Shown here one piece after another: positions 31,982 through 40,184 of a stretch of 46,179 bases of DNA (position 1 is the first letter of the stretch; every line of letters starts with the position of its first letter). Source of the DNA: UBA4292 sp002395865. GTDB lineage: Bacteria > Bacillota > Clostridia > Lachnospirales > Lachnospiraceae. The notes below the pieces were generated by a model. That model was not told the origin of the DNA. It did no database searches and saw nothing but the letters and a program-made list of their open reading frames with translations. The stretch spans positions 1 through 46,179 of the forward strand of contig CAMNBU010000018.1 of NCBI GenBank assembly GCA_946533395.1, in the 5' to 3' direction. The translations under genes were made by a program, and so were the position numbers.

Positions 31982-32593
31982 TTATCTGCTGTTTTTCATG
32001 TTTAAACAACTTATGATCAGGTCGACCGTGTTCTCATAGCCGAGGTTGCTTGAATTGACGCAAAGATCATAAGTCTTGGCGTGTCCCCACTGTCTTCCGG
32101 TGTAGAAATTATAGTAGTTGGCGCGCTTTTTGTCGGACTTCATGACGAAATCCTTTGCCTTGTCGATGGACAGCTGATTGCGCTTTGAAATGGACAGAGC
32201 CTTGGCCTCCATCGTACCGGTAATGAATACACTGAGCTTGTTCGTGTACTCAGACAAAGCATAGTCCGCGCATCTTCCCACGATCACGCAGCTGCCCTTG
32301 TCGGCAATATGCCTTATGGCGTCGAACTGCGCAAGGAACACCTTGTGATTGATGGGCAGATTGCTGCCGAATGTGCCGCCGTCCATCACGAGCGAATACA
32401 GGAAGCTGCTCGTGGGTCTTTCGTCATAACTCTCGAGCACCTCCTCGCACAGACCGCTGTTCTTCGCAGCCACCTGTATGAGCTCCCTGTCGTAGTAGTC
32501 GATACCGAGCCTCGAGGCGAGCATCCTTCCGATCTCCCTGCCGCCGCTGCCGGTCTCACGTCCTATGGTGATGATGATGTTGTTATCCGACAT
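31982..32593 (-). CDS. Cytidylate-kinase-like family protein
   Basis: 203 residues. The start IITIGRETGSGGREIGRMLASRLGIDYYDRELI is the atypical P-loop and following helix of the cytidylate kinase-like family (PF13189), which is common in clostridia. The protein is shorter and more diverged than true Cmk, and later parts (SCVIVGRCADYAL, KKRANYYNFYTGRQWG) fit the family's nucleotide-kinase core. Substrate has not been settled for the family. It has its own promoter and AGGAGG before the start. Confidence 0.85.
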   Translation of the reverse strand: MSDNNIIITIGRETGSGGREIGRMLASRLGIDYYDRELIQVAAKNSGLCEEVLESYDERPTSSFLYSLVMDGGTFGSNLPINHKVFLAQFDAIRHIADKGSCVIVGRCADYALSEYTNKLSVFITGTMEAKALSISKRNQLSIDKAKDFVMKSDKKRANYYNFYTGRQWGHAKTYDLCVNSSNLGYENTVDLIISCLNMKNSR

Positions 32594-32638
32594 ATAATAT
32601 CCTCCTGAAATTGTTTCACATTCTATAAAACCACTTGA

Positions 32639-32667
32639 AGTATATAATAATTTAATAAATTATTCAA
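32639..32667 (-). promoter_or_regulatory. Promoter of the cytidylate-kinase-like gene
   Basis: Minus strand TTGAAT (32662-32667), 17-base spacer, TATACT (32639-32644), in a very A/T-rich gap. Confidence 0.55.
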
Positions 32668-32674
32668 CACCGAA

Positions 32675-33592
32675 TTAAAGCTTTCCCTGACGGAATCTCT
32701 CCAGCAGAGCCCTGAAATAACCGGGAAGCTCAGCCTGAAACTCCATGTATTCCCCCGTCGTCGGATGTATGAAGCCCAACACATACGCGTGGAGCGTCTG
32801 CCCGGTGATCCGATACCTGTTGTCCGCAGGTCCGTACACTTCGTCCCCTAAAAGTGGGTGCCCCTTGGAAGCCAGATGTACCCTTATCTGGTGCATCCTT
32901 CCTGTCTCGAGCCTGCACTCTATGAAGGTGTAGGAGCCGTATCTCTCGAGCACCTTCACATGCGTTACGGCATTGCGCCCGTCTCTCACTATGGCCACTT
33001 TCTTTCTGTCCACGGGGTGTCGTCCCAGAGGAGCATCTATAGTAAGCTCATCCTCTTTGATATTGCCGTGACATATCGCATAGTATCGTCTGGTGACGGT
33101 ATGATCCTTGAGCTGTTGCGCTATAAGCCTGTGAGACCGGTCGTTTTTGCAGGCGATGATGATGCCCGTGGTGTCCTTGTCGATGCGGTGTACTATACCG
33201 GGTCTCGCGATACCGTTTATGCCGGAGAGAGAGCTCCCGCAATGGTACATGAGGGCATTTACAAGCGTCCCGGAGAAATGCCCCGCACCGGGGTGCACCA
33301 CCATGCCCTTCGGCTTATTCACCAGTATAACATCATCGTCCTCATAGATGATATCGATATCGATCGGCTCCGGAAGAATGTCCGGGACGATGGTCTGCGG
33401 GACATTCAGACATATGCTGTCATTTTCCGAAAGCTTGAGAGAAGCCTTCGGAACACGGCCGTTCACCAGCACTTCGCCGTCCTTTATGAGCTTCTGAAGG
33501 AAGCTTCTGGAGAGCGTTTCATTCACGAGTGAAAGATACTTATCCAGCCTCTCCCCGTCATACTCCTCACTGACTACAAATACATCCGGCAA
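32675..33592 (-). CDS. rluD: RluA/RluD-family 23S rRNA pseudouridine synthase
   Basis: 305 residues. An S4 RNA-binding domain fills the first 65 residues (ERLDKYLSLVNETLSRSFLQKLIKDGEVLVNG), and the catalytic domain follows with the active Asp in HRIDKDTTGIIIACK. It converts uridines in large-subunit rRNA to pseudouridine. The gene follows lspA by one base, the standard Firmicute pairing. Exact target uridines depend on RluA-branch membership that motif reading does not settle. Confidence 0.92.
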   Translation of the reverse strand: MPDVFVVSEEYDGERLDKYLSLVNETLSRSFLQKLIKDGEVLVNGRVPKASLKLSENDSICLNVPQTIVPDILPEPIDIDIIYEDDDVILVNKPKGMVVHPGAGHFSGTLVNALMYHCGSSLSGINGIARPGIVHRIDKDTTGIIIACKNDRSHRLIAQQLKDHTVTRRYYAICHGNIKEDELTIDAPLGRHPVDRKKVAIVRDGRNAVTHVKVLERYGSYTFIECRLETGRMHQIRVHLASKGHPLLGDEVYGPADNRYRITGQTLHAYVLGFIHPTTGEYMEFQAELPGYFRALLERFRQGKL

Positions 33593-33593
33593 T

Positions 33594-34145
33594 TTAGCTC
33601 TCCTCTTTGTCCGTATCTTTAACGGTCGCTTCCGCCTTTTTCTTTGAGAATACCGTCAGCTCGTCGTCCTCCTTGTAGTAGAACATGAAGAGTACGATGA
33701 GAACCGCGCATCCGCAGGTGACACATATATCCGCCACATTGAAGTTGGGGAAGTTGATTATCTTAAAGTAAATGAAATCGACAACATAAGACTGCTTGAT
33801 CCTGTCTATCATATTGCCGATGGCACCTGCCATGATGAGTGCGTAGCACACAAGCGCTGGTCTCATGCGCTTCTTGTAAGGCGTGGTCTCAAAAAGGAAC
33901 AGCAGTCCTCCGGCGATGAGAAGCGAAAGGATGGTTATGGGCAACTGTCGGTTCTGGAATATACCGAAAGCGGCTCCTCTGTTCTCCGCGTACTGAAGCT
34001 CCAGCACTCCCTTAATTATGGCGAAGTCGGCCTTGCCCTTCAGCTTCGCCACTACAGCCGCTTTGGTCAGCTGATCAAGCGCAACCAGAGCAGCAACTGT
34101 CACAAGGCAGAATATGTTTCTTATTACTATAGATCTCTTGTTCAT
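33594..34145 (-). CDS. lspA: Lipoprotein signal peptidase (SPase II)
   Basis: 183 residues, four membrane helices. LspA cuts the signal peptide before the lipidated Cys of prolipoproteins, several of which are encoded in this window. The catalytic Asp pair is in GNMIDR and FNVADICV, with AENRGAAFG between helices. A hydrophilic C-terminal tail of about 25 residues (FSKKKAEATVKDTDKEES) is an addition to the usual 150-165 residue enzyme. It is co-transcribed with rluD. Confidence 0.95.
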   Translation of the reverse strand: MNKRSIVIRNIFCLVTVAALVALDQLTKAAVVAKLKGKADFAIIKGVLELQYAENRGAAFGIFQNRQLPITILSLLIAGGLLFLFETTPYKKRMRPALVCYALIMAGAIGNMIDRIKQSYVVDFIYFKIINFPNFNVADICVTCGCAVLIVLFMFYYKEDDELTVFSKKKAEATVKDTDKEES

Positions 34146-34154
34146 GAATACCTG

Positions 34155-34182
34155 ATAAAGGCCATTGCCGTGGCAATGGCCT
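34155..34182 (-). terminator. Hairpin between sepF and lspA
   Basis: Perfect GGCCATTGCC/GGCAATGGCC stem followed on the minus strand by TTTAT. It probably ends part of the sepF transcripts ten bases before lspA begins. Confidence 0.6.
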
Positions 34183-34211
34183 GATGATTAGCTATTGTTA
34201 TTGATTACAGA

Positions 34212-34931
34212 TCAAAATTCCTTTGTTGTATCGCTCTTTGTATCCTCGAAGGCACCTGTGAGGTCCACTCCCGGAGGTGTGAAGATGAGCACCTGATTGT
34301 TGATAGTGCTTGCGTTGCCGCCGATGGAATAGTTGGCACCTGTCACGAAATCGGTAACATACTGCGCGATCTCTACATTGAGTCCCTCGATATTGATGAT
34401 AACGACCTTCTTCGCGAGGAGAGCGTCAACAGCCACCTCCGCGTCGTCATATTTTTTGGGTTTAAGCATAAATAATTCGTTCATAATCTTTGATCCTGCT
34501 GCTGTCGATGAAGATGATTTACTCATTGAAACAACCTTTCCTCCCGCGTTTTTGTTCTTCGGCGTCTCCTTTACAGGTGCCGGCTCTATATCAACTGTCT
34601 TCCTGACAGATGACTTGGCAGGGTTGAAGGTGCCCTTTACGGGTTCCGAAGAAAAATCGTCGAAATCGGACTTCTTCGGCTCAAAGGTCTTTCTGGGAGC
34701 GAACTTGGGAGCCTTCTTCTCTACGGGAGGTTCTTCTGTCTCGTCGTCCTCATCGTCCAAAGGCTCTGAGTTGTTCTTTTTGAAAAGTCCTCCGAACAGT
34801 CCGCCGCTCTTCACCGGTTCTTCCTCGAACTCGTCATCGTCCTCGAACTCATCGAAGTCCTCATCCAGGTCGTCATCCTCGATCATGCCGCTGATGTGAA
34901 ACCTGTTTTTGATACCATCCATCATTCCCAT
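34212..34931 (-). CDS. sepF: Cell division protein SepF
   Basis: 239 residues. SepF aligns FtsZ filaments and ties them to the membrane. After a short N-terminal helix (MGMMDGIKNRF, the membrane tether) comes an unusually long acidic and then basic/Pro-rich linker (about 15-150). The SepF core follows from about 150 (FMLKPKKYDDAEVAVDALLAKKVVIINIEGL, YSIGGNASTINNQVLIFTPPGV). Bacillus SepF has about 150 residues, so the linker here is much longer. AAAGGAG precedes the start. yggS upstream is its typical partner. Confidence 0.93.
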   Translation of the reverse strand: MGMMDGIKNRFHISGMIEDDDLDEDFDEFEDDDEFEEEPVKSGGLFGGLFKKNNSEPLDDEDDETEEPPVEKKAPKFAPRKTFEPKKSDFDDFSSEPVKGTFNPAKSSVRKTVDIEPAPVKETPKNKNAGGKVVSMSKSSSSTAAGSKIMNELFMLKPKKYDDAEVAVDALLAKKVVIINIEGLNVEIAQYVTDFVTGANYSIGGNASTINNQVLIFTPPGVDLTGAFEDTKSDTTKEF

Positions 34932-34944
34932 CGCTGTTTCTCCT

Positions 34945-35640
34945 TTATGTTATCTCGTAACTTCTTTTACCGAAAATAGCCGTTCCGACTCTGACCATCG
35001 TGGCGCCCTCTTCGACCGCCACCTCAAAATCTCCGCTCATACCCATCGACAGGGTATCCACCATGCTATTATCCATGTTTTTGTTTTGCATGTCAATATA
35101 AAGATGCTTTAAATTGCGGAAATATATTCTGTTATCCTCCGCATTCTCCACGAGAGGCGCCACCGTCATAAGACCCCTTATACGAACACCGTCAAGAGCA
35201 CTTATCTGCTCGGCCGCGTCAAGCACCTCTTCCGGATTAAAGCCGGACTTGCTCTTTTCTCCGGCGATATTCACCTCGAGAAGGATATCGCTCACGACGC
35301 CTCTTTTTTTCGCCTCTTTATCTATGAACTGCGCCAGTCCGATACTGTCCACCGAGTGGATGAGCTCCGTCTTGCCCGAGATATATTTCACCTTGTTCTT
35401 CTGAAGCTGCCCTATGAGATGCCATCTGATATCCGCAGGAAGCTCCTCCATCTTGGGCACGAGTTCCTGTACACGGTTCTCCCCGAAATCTCTCTGGCCG
35501 GCTTCATAGGCCTCCTTAAGCATCTCGACCGGCATTGTCTTGCTTACAGCTATAAGCTTTATCTCCTCCGGATCTCTTCCGGCTCTTTTTGCCGCCGCAT
35601 CGATACGCTCGCGCACGGCAGCGATATTATCCTTTATCAT
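34945..35640 (-). CDS. yggS: YggS/PLPBP-family pyridoxal phosphate-binding protein
   Basis: 231 residues forming one TIM-barrel domain. The PLP lysine is in KLIAVSKTMP, and HLIGQLQKNKVKYI, SVDSIGLAQFID and SMGMSGDFEVAVEEGATMVRVGTAIFG are family landmarks. It balances vitamin B6 and amino/keto acid pools and has no known catalytic reaction. Its start codon shares a base with the stop codon of the adaptor gene before it (TGATG), and it is thirteen bases before sepF. Confidence 0.94.
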   Translation of the reverse strand: MIKDNIAAVRERIDAAAKRAGRDPEEIKLIAVSKTMPVEMLKEAYEAGQRDFGENRVQELVPKMEELPADIRWHLIGQLQKNKVKYISGKTELIHSVDSIGLAQFIDKEAKKRGVVSDILLEVNIAGEKSKSGFNPEEVLDAAEQISALDGVRIRGLMTVAPLVENAEDNRIYFRNLKHLYIDMQNKNMDNSMVDTLSMGMSGDFEVAVEEGATMVRVGTAIFGKRSYEIT

Positions 35641-37049
35641 CAGTAAATAATCTCTCCTTCCGAAATCATATCCGCATTAAGCGCGATGTGGTCATAGAGC
35701 GAAATACTGCTCTTTAAGCCCTCCTCGACGATGCAGTAGCCCTCCTCGAGGGTGAACAGCACATTTACGGGTTTGAACACCGCGTATCCCTTGTTCACGG
35801 AATACACTCCCGCGAGCTGCTTTTTCGCGCCGATGAGATATACATCGGTGGATTCCGCCTTAAGAATGGAATCACCCTCCGTAAAATCCGTCACATCGAC
35901 CAGATAATAGTCGCTGTACTCCTCTACGATATTCACCGGCTTAAAAGATACGATGAGCTGTCCCTCGGAATATGTCTGAAGCATAACTCCCGAGCGCTGA
36001 CCGTAATCATTACCGCCCTTGGTCACATATGCCTTGGGCAGGATGTAATAATCCTTCGCGACTATGGAGGATACGGGTATCTCGAGTCCCTTCACCTCAT
36101 TGTCCCTGAGCATGATTTGAGCATATCTTGTATTAGCCAGATTAAAGCCGTACTGCGAGAAATCAACCTTGCAGTATCTGTTGCCGCTGACATCGAACAC
36201 AAACGAAAAGTCGCCGGTGATCTCCTTGTCGATACTCGGGAAATACACCTTTATCTTCTTGCTCTCCCAGTACCTTATGAGATCGTCCTCACTCATGGTG
36301 AATATGATCGAGAAGCTGTCGTTGGGAACGATCTTGTACATGAACTCTCCCGCCTTCAGCTCATCTCCCGAAAATCTCTCCGTCCTTGTATATCCGCTCT
36401 GATCGAGAACACCGGGGGAGAGCTTATCCAGATCGAAATCCTCATAGCCGTCGAAGGTGCTCGCAAATATACCGGAGACCGGTGTCTTTATGATATCGAA
36501 CGAATACTCCTCCGATGAGGCGAAGTAATCGCTCATGCCCTCGGCCGCAAGTATATTCAAAAGCTCTGAATTGATATTGTTCTTGGCCGCATAGAGAAAT
36601 GCGTAATCATTAAGATCAAAGTCCTCGGTCAGGTCATTGAAAGCGTTCTTGAAGCGCTTTAACGTAGAGTTTGAAAGGCCCGTACCCGACGATGACGATG
36701 TGATGATCTGCTTCAGAAAGCTCCCGCTCTCATCCAGAGTGGCGATGGTCGAATTCTTCCTGATCCTCGCGCCCGGAGTGAGATAATAATTCACATAGCC
36801 GTTGTATGGACTGTTGTAGACATTCTCCTCGCGCATGATAAACGCGGTGTAGCTCGTGGCTGCATTGTTATCGCCGCGCACGACCTCATAGACACCCGTC
36901 TTATCCTTGGTCAGATAGTTGATGACCACGATAACTATATAGATGAGCACGATAAGGAAGATGACAGCCGAAAAATGCAGGTGAAAATGCTCCTGATACG
37001 GAAGGAAGCGCGAACGGCTGTCTTTATTATTATCTTTTTTTTCCGCCAT
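35640..37049 (-). CDS. HlyD-like membrane adaptor protein
   Basis: 469 residues. A basic cytoplasmic start, one membrane helix (FSAVIFLIVLIYIVIVVINYL, about 28-48), then an outer part starting GVYEVVRGDNNAATSYTAFIMREENVYNSPYNGYVNYYLTPGARI, which resembles the biotinyl-lipoyl-like half-motif of HlyD family adaptors. The middle is helical and the end beta-rich. AGGAGG precedes the start. No transporter gene is adjacent; instead it is fused by overlap to yggS and sepF, so a link with division or envelope work seems more likely than classical efflux (inference). Confidence 0.65.
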   Translation of the reverse strand: MAEKKDNNKDSRSRFLPYQEHFHLHFSAVIFLIVLIYIVIVVINYLTKDKTGVYEVVRGDNNAATSYTAFIMREENVYNSPYNGYVNYYLTPGARIRKNSTIATLDESGSFLKQIITSSSSGTGLSNSTLKRFKNAFNDLTEDFDLNDYAFLYAAKNNINSELLNILAAEGMSDYFASSEEYSFDIIKTPVSGIFASTFDGYEDFDLDKLSPGVLDQSGYTRTERFSGDELKAGEFMYKIVPNDSFSIIFTMSEDDLIRYWESKKIKVYFPSIDKEITGDFSFVFDVSGNRYCKVDFSQYGFNLANTRYAQIMLRDNEVKGLEIPVSSIVAKDYYILPKAYVTKGGNDYGQRSGVMLQTYSEGQLIVSFKPVNIVEEYSDYYLVDVTDFTEGDSILKAESTDVYLIGAKKQLAGVYSVNKGYAVFKPVNVLFTLEEGYCIVEEGLKSSISLYDHIALNADMISEGEIIY

Positions 37050-37078
37050 CGGCGCCTCCTTTCACAGTGTCACGCAAA

Positions 37079-37108
37079 TACAAAGGGCTGTTGACTTGCA
37101 ACAGCCCC
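37079..37108 (-). terminator. Hairpin after the P-loop protein gene
   Basis: Stem GGGCTGTTG/CAACAGCCC (37085-37093 and 37099-37107), followed on the minus strand by TTTGTATTT. A likely terminator before the adaptor gene. Confidence 0.65.
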
Positions 37109-37113
37109 GTAAT

Positions 37114-37533
37114 TTATAAAGCGATTACGATATTGGACTTTGCATTTTCCGGAAGCTCACAGGCATCGACCGAAATGCTGAGTACAAAAGTAATACCATG
37201 CTTGTCGCTCAACTGAGCCAGATCATCAATGGCTTTGTCGATAGGCTTACCCTCAAGATCGGCGATCTTTAAAAAGCTGTCGAAATAAACTTCCTGAAGA
37301 TCATAGTCCTGAGAGATTATTCCTGAGATGAAACCCAAAAATGCATCATAGGAAGAGATGGGATAATCCGAAATGTTGATCATCCTGACCCTGCTGTTGA
37401 GCTCGTACATATGCTTCGTGCTCTTGTCAAGATAGACGATGGTGCCTGACGCGCTCGCTACAGCCTGATTGGCCTTCTCAAGAAGGATCTTGGTCTTTCC
37501 TTTTCCCTTCCTGCCCGCAATAATCTGAATCAT
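37114..37533 (-). CDS. Small P-loop protein (often named PilT-like)
   Basis: 139 residues from ATG 37533 (GAGG seven bases upstream). The start MIQIIAGRKGKGKT is a compact Walker A loop. A Walker B-like strand is present (EVYFDSFLKIAD), and the end reads ITFVLSISVDACELPENAKSNIVIAL. In clostridia such short P-loop proteins are often called twitching motility PilT, but there are no pilus genes here and the protein is far shorter than PilT. It has its own near-consensus promoter and an 85-base leader. Function unknown. Confidence 0.7.
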   Translation of the reverse strand: MIQIIAGRKGKGKTKILLEKANQAVASASGTIVYLDKSTKHMYELNSRVRMINISDYPISSYDAFLGFISGIISQDYDLQEVYFDSFLKIADLEGKPIDKAIDDLAQLSDKHGITFVLSISVDACELPENAKSNIVIAL

Positions 37534-37625
37534 AGTATGTCCTCGTTTCTGTACGCTTTTGTATTCATGCTCCGCAGGATCAGCGTACAACCTGCAGGCA
37601 CGTTCTCGTTCAAATGACTGGATTT

Positions 37626-37654
37626 ATTATAGCCTAAAAGCGGGAATATTGCAA
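37626..37654 (-). promoter_or_regulatory. Promoter of the small P-loop protein gene
   Basis: Minus strand TTGCAA (37649-37654), 17-base spacer, TATAAT (37626-37631). The leader that follows can fold TGTACGCT (37550-37557) with AGCGTACA (37582-37589). Confidence 0.7.
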
Positions 37655-38620
37655 TCACAATTTGCTTATCTGTTGAAGAATTTCCTCGATCGATCTCTTG
37701 CACGCATCGTAGGATGAAGCCCCCGCCGTAAATGCCGCGTACAGCTCTCCCTCGTCGTCTCTCGCTATGACGAGCATCTGCGTGGGCTCAAGCGAAGCGT
37801 CCTCACATATGCCGCCGACCACCCTCAGTCCGGAGGCGGTCTCATAGCCCTCCTGCGAAAAATACGGCAGCGCATTTTTCCACTTCACGCTCATATTCAC
37901 ACCGCCGTTCGAATACTCGCAGCTGTAGGAAGCGGAGCACATGATCTTTAATATATCGTCATTTTTGAGAGCTGTCTTAAGGAACATCAGCGTGTCATAG
38001 ATATTGGTCTGCATTCCCGCGCTGGCCACACCGTAGCAATTCATGAGAGAGGTGTTCTCCGCTCCCATGCCGCGAAGCATATCGTTCGTCGCAACGGCCA
38101 GACTGTTCAATGAGCCTGTCGTAGCGTCGGAGATCGGTATGAACACATCGTTCGCGCAGTACAGAAGTCCCCCGTATATGAGGTCCTTCAGCCTCAGCTC
38201 GTCGTTTCTCGTAAATCTGGCCGCCCACAGCGAGCTGTCGATGCTGAATATGTCGGAATCGACCTTCACATCCTTGTAGATGTCATAGTTCGTCAGAACA
38301 TAATATGCCACGAACATCTTTGTCAGATTTCCCGGCATGAATGTATCGTATCCGTTTTTGCAAAGCACTATCTCTCCGTCGCTCACGCGAAATCCGAGCG
38401 CCACCGGAGCCTCTATATTCTGCACCGGATAGTATTCGTTGTCGCGTATGACCACCACATCGTCCGAATAGGCTCCGAGCCTCGCCTCCTTGTCCGCCAC
38501 GGGTGAGCGGGTATCGGAAGGATTGCCGGAATAAGGCCTGTAAAAATCCTTATCCTTCGAAGAGCAGGCGCAAAGCAAAACCGCGAGAAGGAGGATCGCT
38601 GTCAGATATTTTCGCGCCAT
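37655..38620 (-). CDS. Degenerate D-alanyl-D-alanine carboxypeptidase-like lipoprotein
   Basis: 321 residues. Lipobox LLCACSS near residue 19 predicts a lipid-anchored outer protein. The fold pattern fits peptidase S11 (DacA): APVALGFRVSDGEIVLCKNGYDTFMPG, then AYYVLTNYDI. The motifs are altered. The nucleophile Ser of SxxK is Asn98 (NLTK, Lys101 kept), SxN is C155-A-N, and KTG is replaced by T261-A-S-G. Hence it can hardly be an active carboxypeptidase. Its start overlaps the end of mgsA by 19 bases, so it belongs to the cell-shape operon. A peptidoglycan-binding or structural role is inferred. Confidence 0.75.
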   Translation of the reverse strand: MARKYLTAILLLAVLLCACSSKDKDFYRPYSGNPSDTRSPVADKEARLGAYSDDVVVIRDNEYYPVQNIEAPVALGFRVSDGEIVLCKNGYDTFMPGNLTKMFVAYYVLTNYDIYKDVKVDSDIFSIDSSLWAARFTRNDELRLKDLIYGGLLYCANDVFIPISDATTGSLNSLAVATNDMLRGMGAENTSLMNCYGVASAGMQTNIYDTLMFLKTALKNDDILKIMCSASYSCEYSNGGVNMSVKWKNALPYFSQEGYETASGLRVVGGICEDASLEPTQMLVIARDDEGELYAAFTAGASSYDACKRSIEEILQQISKL

Positions 38621-38997
38621 TTCAGGTCTCCTCTCCCGATAGCACGAATAAGCAGCTCCGCCGATGCGGGATTGGTCGCGAGCGGTATATTCCTCTCATC
38701 GCAGAGCTCCATGACGGAATGGATATCATTTGCGCTGGCCAGATCGCCACTGGCGGGGTCGCGCAGGAAGATCATGGCGTCTATCTCGTCATTCTCAAGC
38801 ATGGAGAACATCTGATTCTCACCGCCGAGATGTCCTGCTATAAGTTTGTGAACAGAGAGCCCCGAAGCATCCTCTATGGATCTTCCCGTCGTACCGGTGG
38901 CATAGAGCTCGTGTTGAGACAGGATGTTCTTATAGGCTATGCAGAGGTTCTGCATAAGTGTCTTCTTGGTGTCGTGAGCGATAAAGGCTATCCTCAT
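38602..38997 (-). CDS. mgsA: Methylglyoxal synthase
   Basis: 131 residues from ATG 38997, with GGAGG seven bases upstream; earlier in-frame starts overlap rodA. MgsA turns dihydroxyacetone phosphate into methylglyoxal and phosphate, a bypass when phosphate is short. Marks: MRIAFIAHDTKK, ELYATGTTGRSIED for phosphate binding, GHLGGENQM, and IDAMIFLRDPASGD with the conserved Asp region, then NPASAELLI. Its start overlaps the rodA stop (ATGA). Placement after rodA is common in clostridia. Confidence 0.93.
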   Translation of the reverse strand: MRIAFIAHDTKKTLMQNLCIAYKNILSQHELYATGTTGRSIEDASGLSVHKLIAGHLGGENQMFSMLENDEIDAMIFLRDPASGDLASANDIHSVMELCDERNIPLATNPASAELLIRAIGRGDLKWRENI

Positions 38998-40151
38998 AGT
39001 AATTCCTCCCTGGGCTTTACTTTTCTGAAAAGTCCTACATTCAGTACTATACCGACTGACATATACATGCTTATGATCGAGCTCAGACCGTAGCTCACAA
39101 ACGGAAGCGTGATACCGGTGTTGGGCATGATCCAAGTGGCAACGGAAATGTTAATGAAGGTCTGCACCGCATACATGCTTCCGAAGCCGACGCATATGAT
39201 CCTGCCCTCAAGTGTATCAGCGTGTCTTGCTATATATATGCACTCGATCGTAAGCAGAAACAAAAGCGAAATGATTATCACACAGCCGACGAAGCCCATC
39301 TCCTCACCCGCTATGGTAAATATAAAATCCGTGTGAGATGCCGTGATGAAATTACCGTTCTTGACAGATTCGAAGGTGGTGGTGTTCAGCCCCTTGCCCA
39401 ACAGTCCGCCGCTTCCGATCGCCATGACCGAATTCTGCTGCTGGTATATACTTCCCTGAAACTGTCCCGGCCATATAAATGAGAGCACACGCTTCAGCTG
39501 ATAGTTTTCATCCGCCAGCACCACGAGCTCTTCCATGGTATGGCTGAAAAGGAAGTAGACGAAGTACCCGACCACCGGCAGAAGCAGCGCAAAGAAACCG
39601 ATAATGTACTTGTAGCTGAGCTTCGCGACGAAAAGCATGACTGCCGTCATGGCCACGAGCAGGATGGTCGTTGAAAGGTCCGGCTGAAGGAATATAAGTC
39701 CTATATGCGGAACGATAAGCAACAGTATGAGCAGCAGGATATGCGGCTTGTTGATCCTCTCATGAAAATATGCTATGAACGCCGCCATCAGCATCACCAC
39801 CGCGAGTTTAGAAAAGTCGGAAGGCTGCAGTCTTCCAACGACGGGAAGCGCGACCCATCTTCTTGCGCCTCCGTGTACCTCTCCAAAAAAACGTGTCATC
39901 ACCAGAAGCACGATGTCGATGGCATAGATGAGCGGCCACATTTTCAGTATGAACTTGTAGCTTATGAGGCTCATGACGATCATAGCCACGCATCCGACAG
40001 CTATACCGAATATCTGCCTCTTGTAGTAGCCCTCATAATATGATGAGGAATTCGTCGCGCTGTATATGAGAAGCACTCCGATTACCGAAAGCGCAAGTAT
40101 ATATATTATGATTCTGAAATTATAATACTTCAGCTTGTAATCTTCGAACAT
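38994..40151 (-). CDS. rodA: Rod-shape SEDS glycosyltransferase RodA
   Basis: 385 residues, about ten membrane helices. RodA polymerises lipid II glycan strands for side-wall growth together with a class B PBP. Family marks are GGARRWVALPVVGRLQPSDFSKLAVV, LIFLQPDLSTTILL, the large outer loop with YQQQNSVMAIGSGGLLGKGL, and MPNTGITLPFVSYGLSSII. The cluster with mreC, mreD and PBP2 identifies RodA rather than FtsW or SpoVE. It overlaps mgsA by four bases. Confidence 0.94.
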   Translation of the reverse strand: MFEDYKLKYYNFRIIIYILALSVIGVLLIYSATNSSSYYEGYYKRQIFGIAVGCVAMIVMSLISYKFILKMWPLIYAIDIVLLVMTRFFGEVHGGARRWVALPVVGRLQPSDFSKLAVVMLMAAFIAYFHERINKPHILLLILLLIVPHIGLIFLQPDLSTTILLVAMTAVMLFVAKLSYKYIIGFFALLLPVVGYFVYFLFSHTMEELVVLADENYQLKRVLSFIWPGQFQGSIYQQQNSVMAIGSGGLLGKGLNTTTFESVKNGNFITASHTDFIFTIAGEEMGFVGCVIIISLLFLLTIECIYIARHADTLEGRIICVGFGSMYAVQTFINISVATWIMPNTGITLPFVSYGLSSIISMYMSVGIVLNVGLFRKVKPREELL

Positions 40152-40184
40152 AAGTCATCCTATCCCATGATATGTCACGGCCTG

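Noticed and set aside
35640..37049. Classical HlyD adaptor of an efflux pump
   Set aside because: No exporter gene nearby and only a partial family pattern; kept as HlyD-like.
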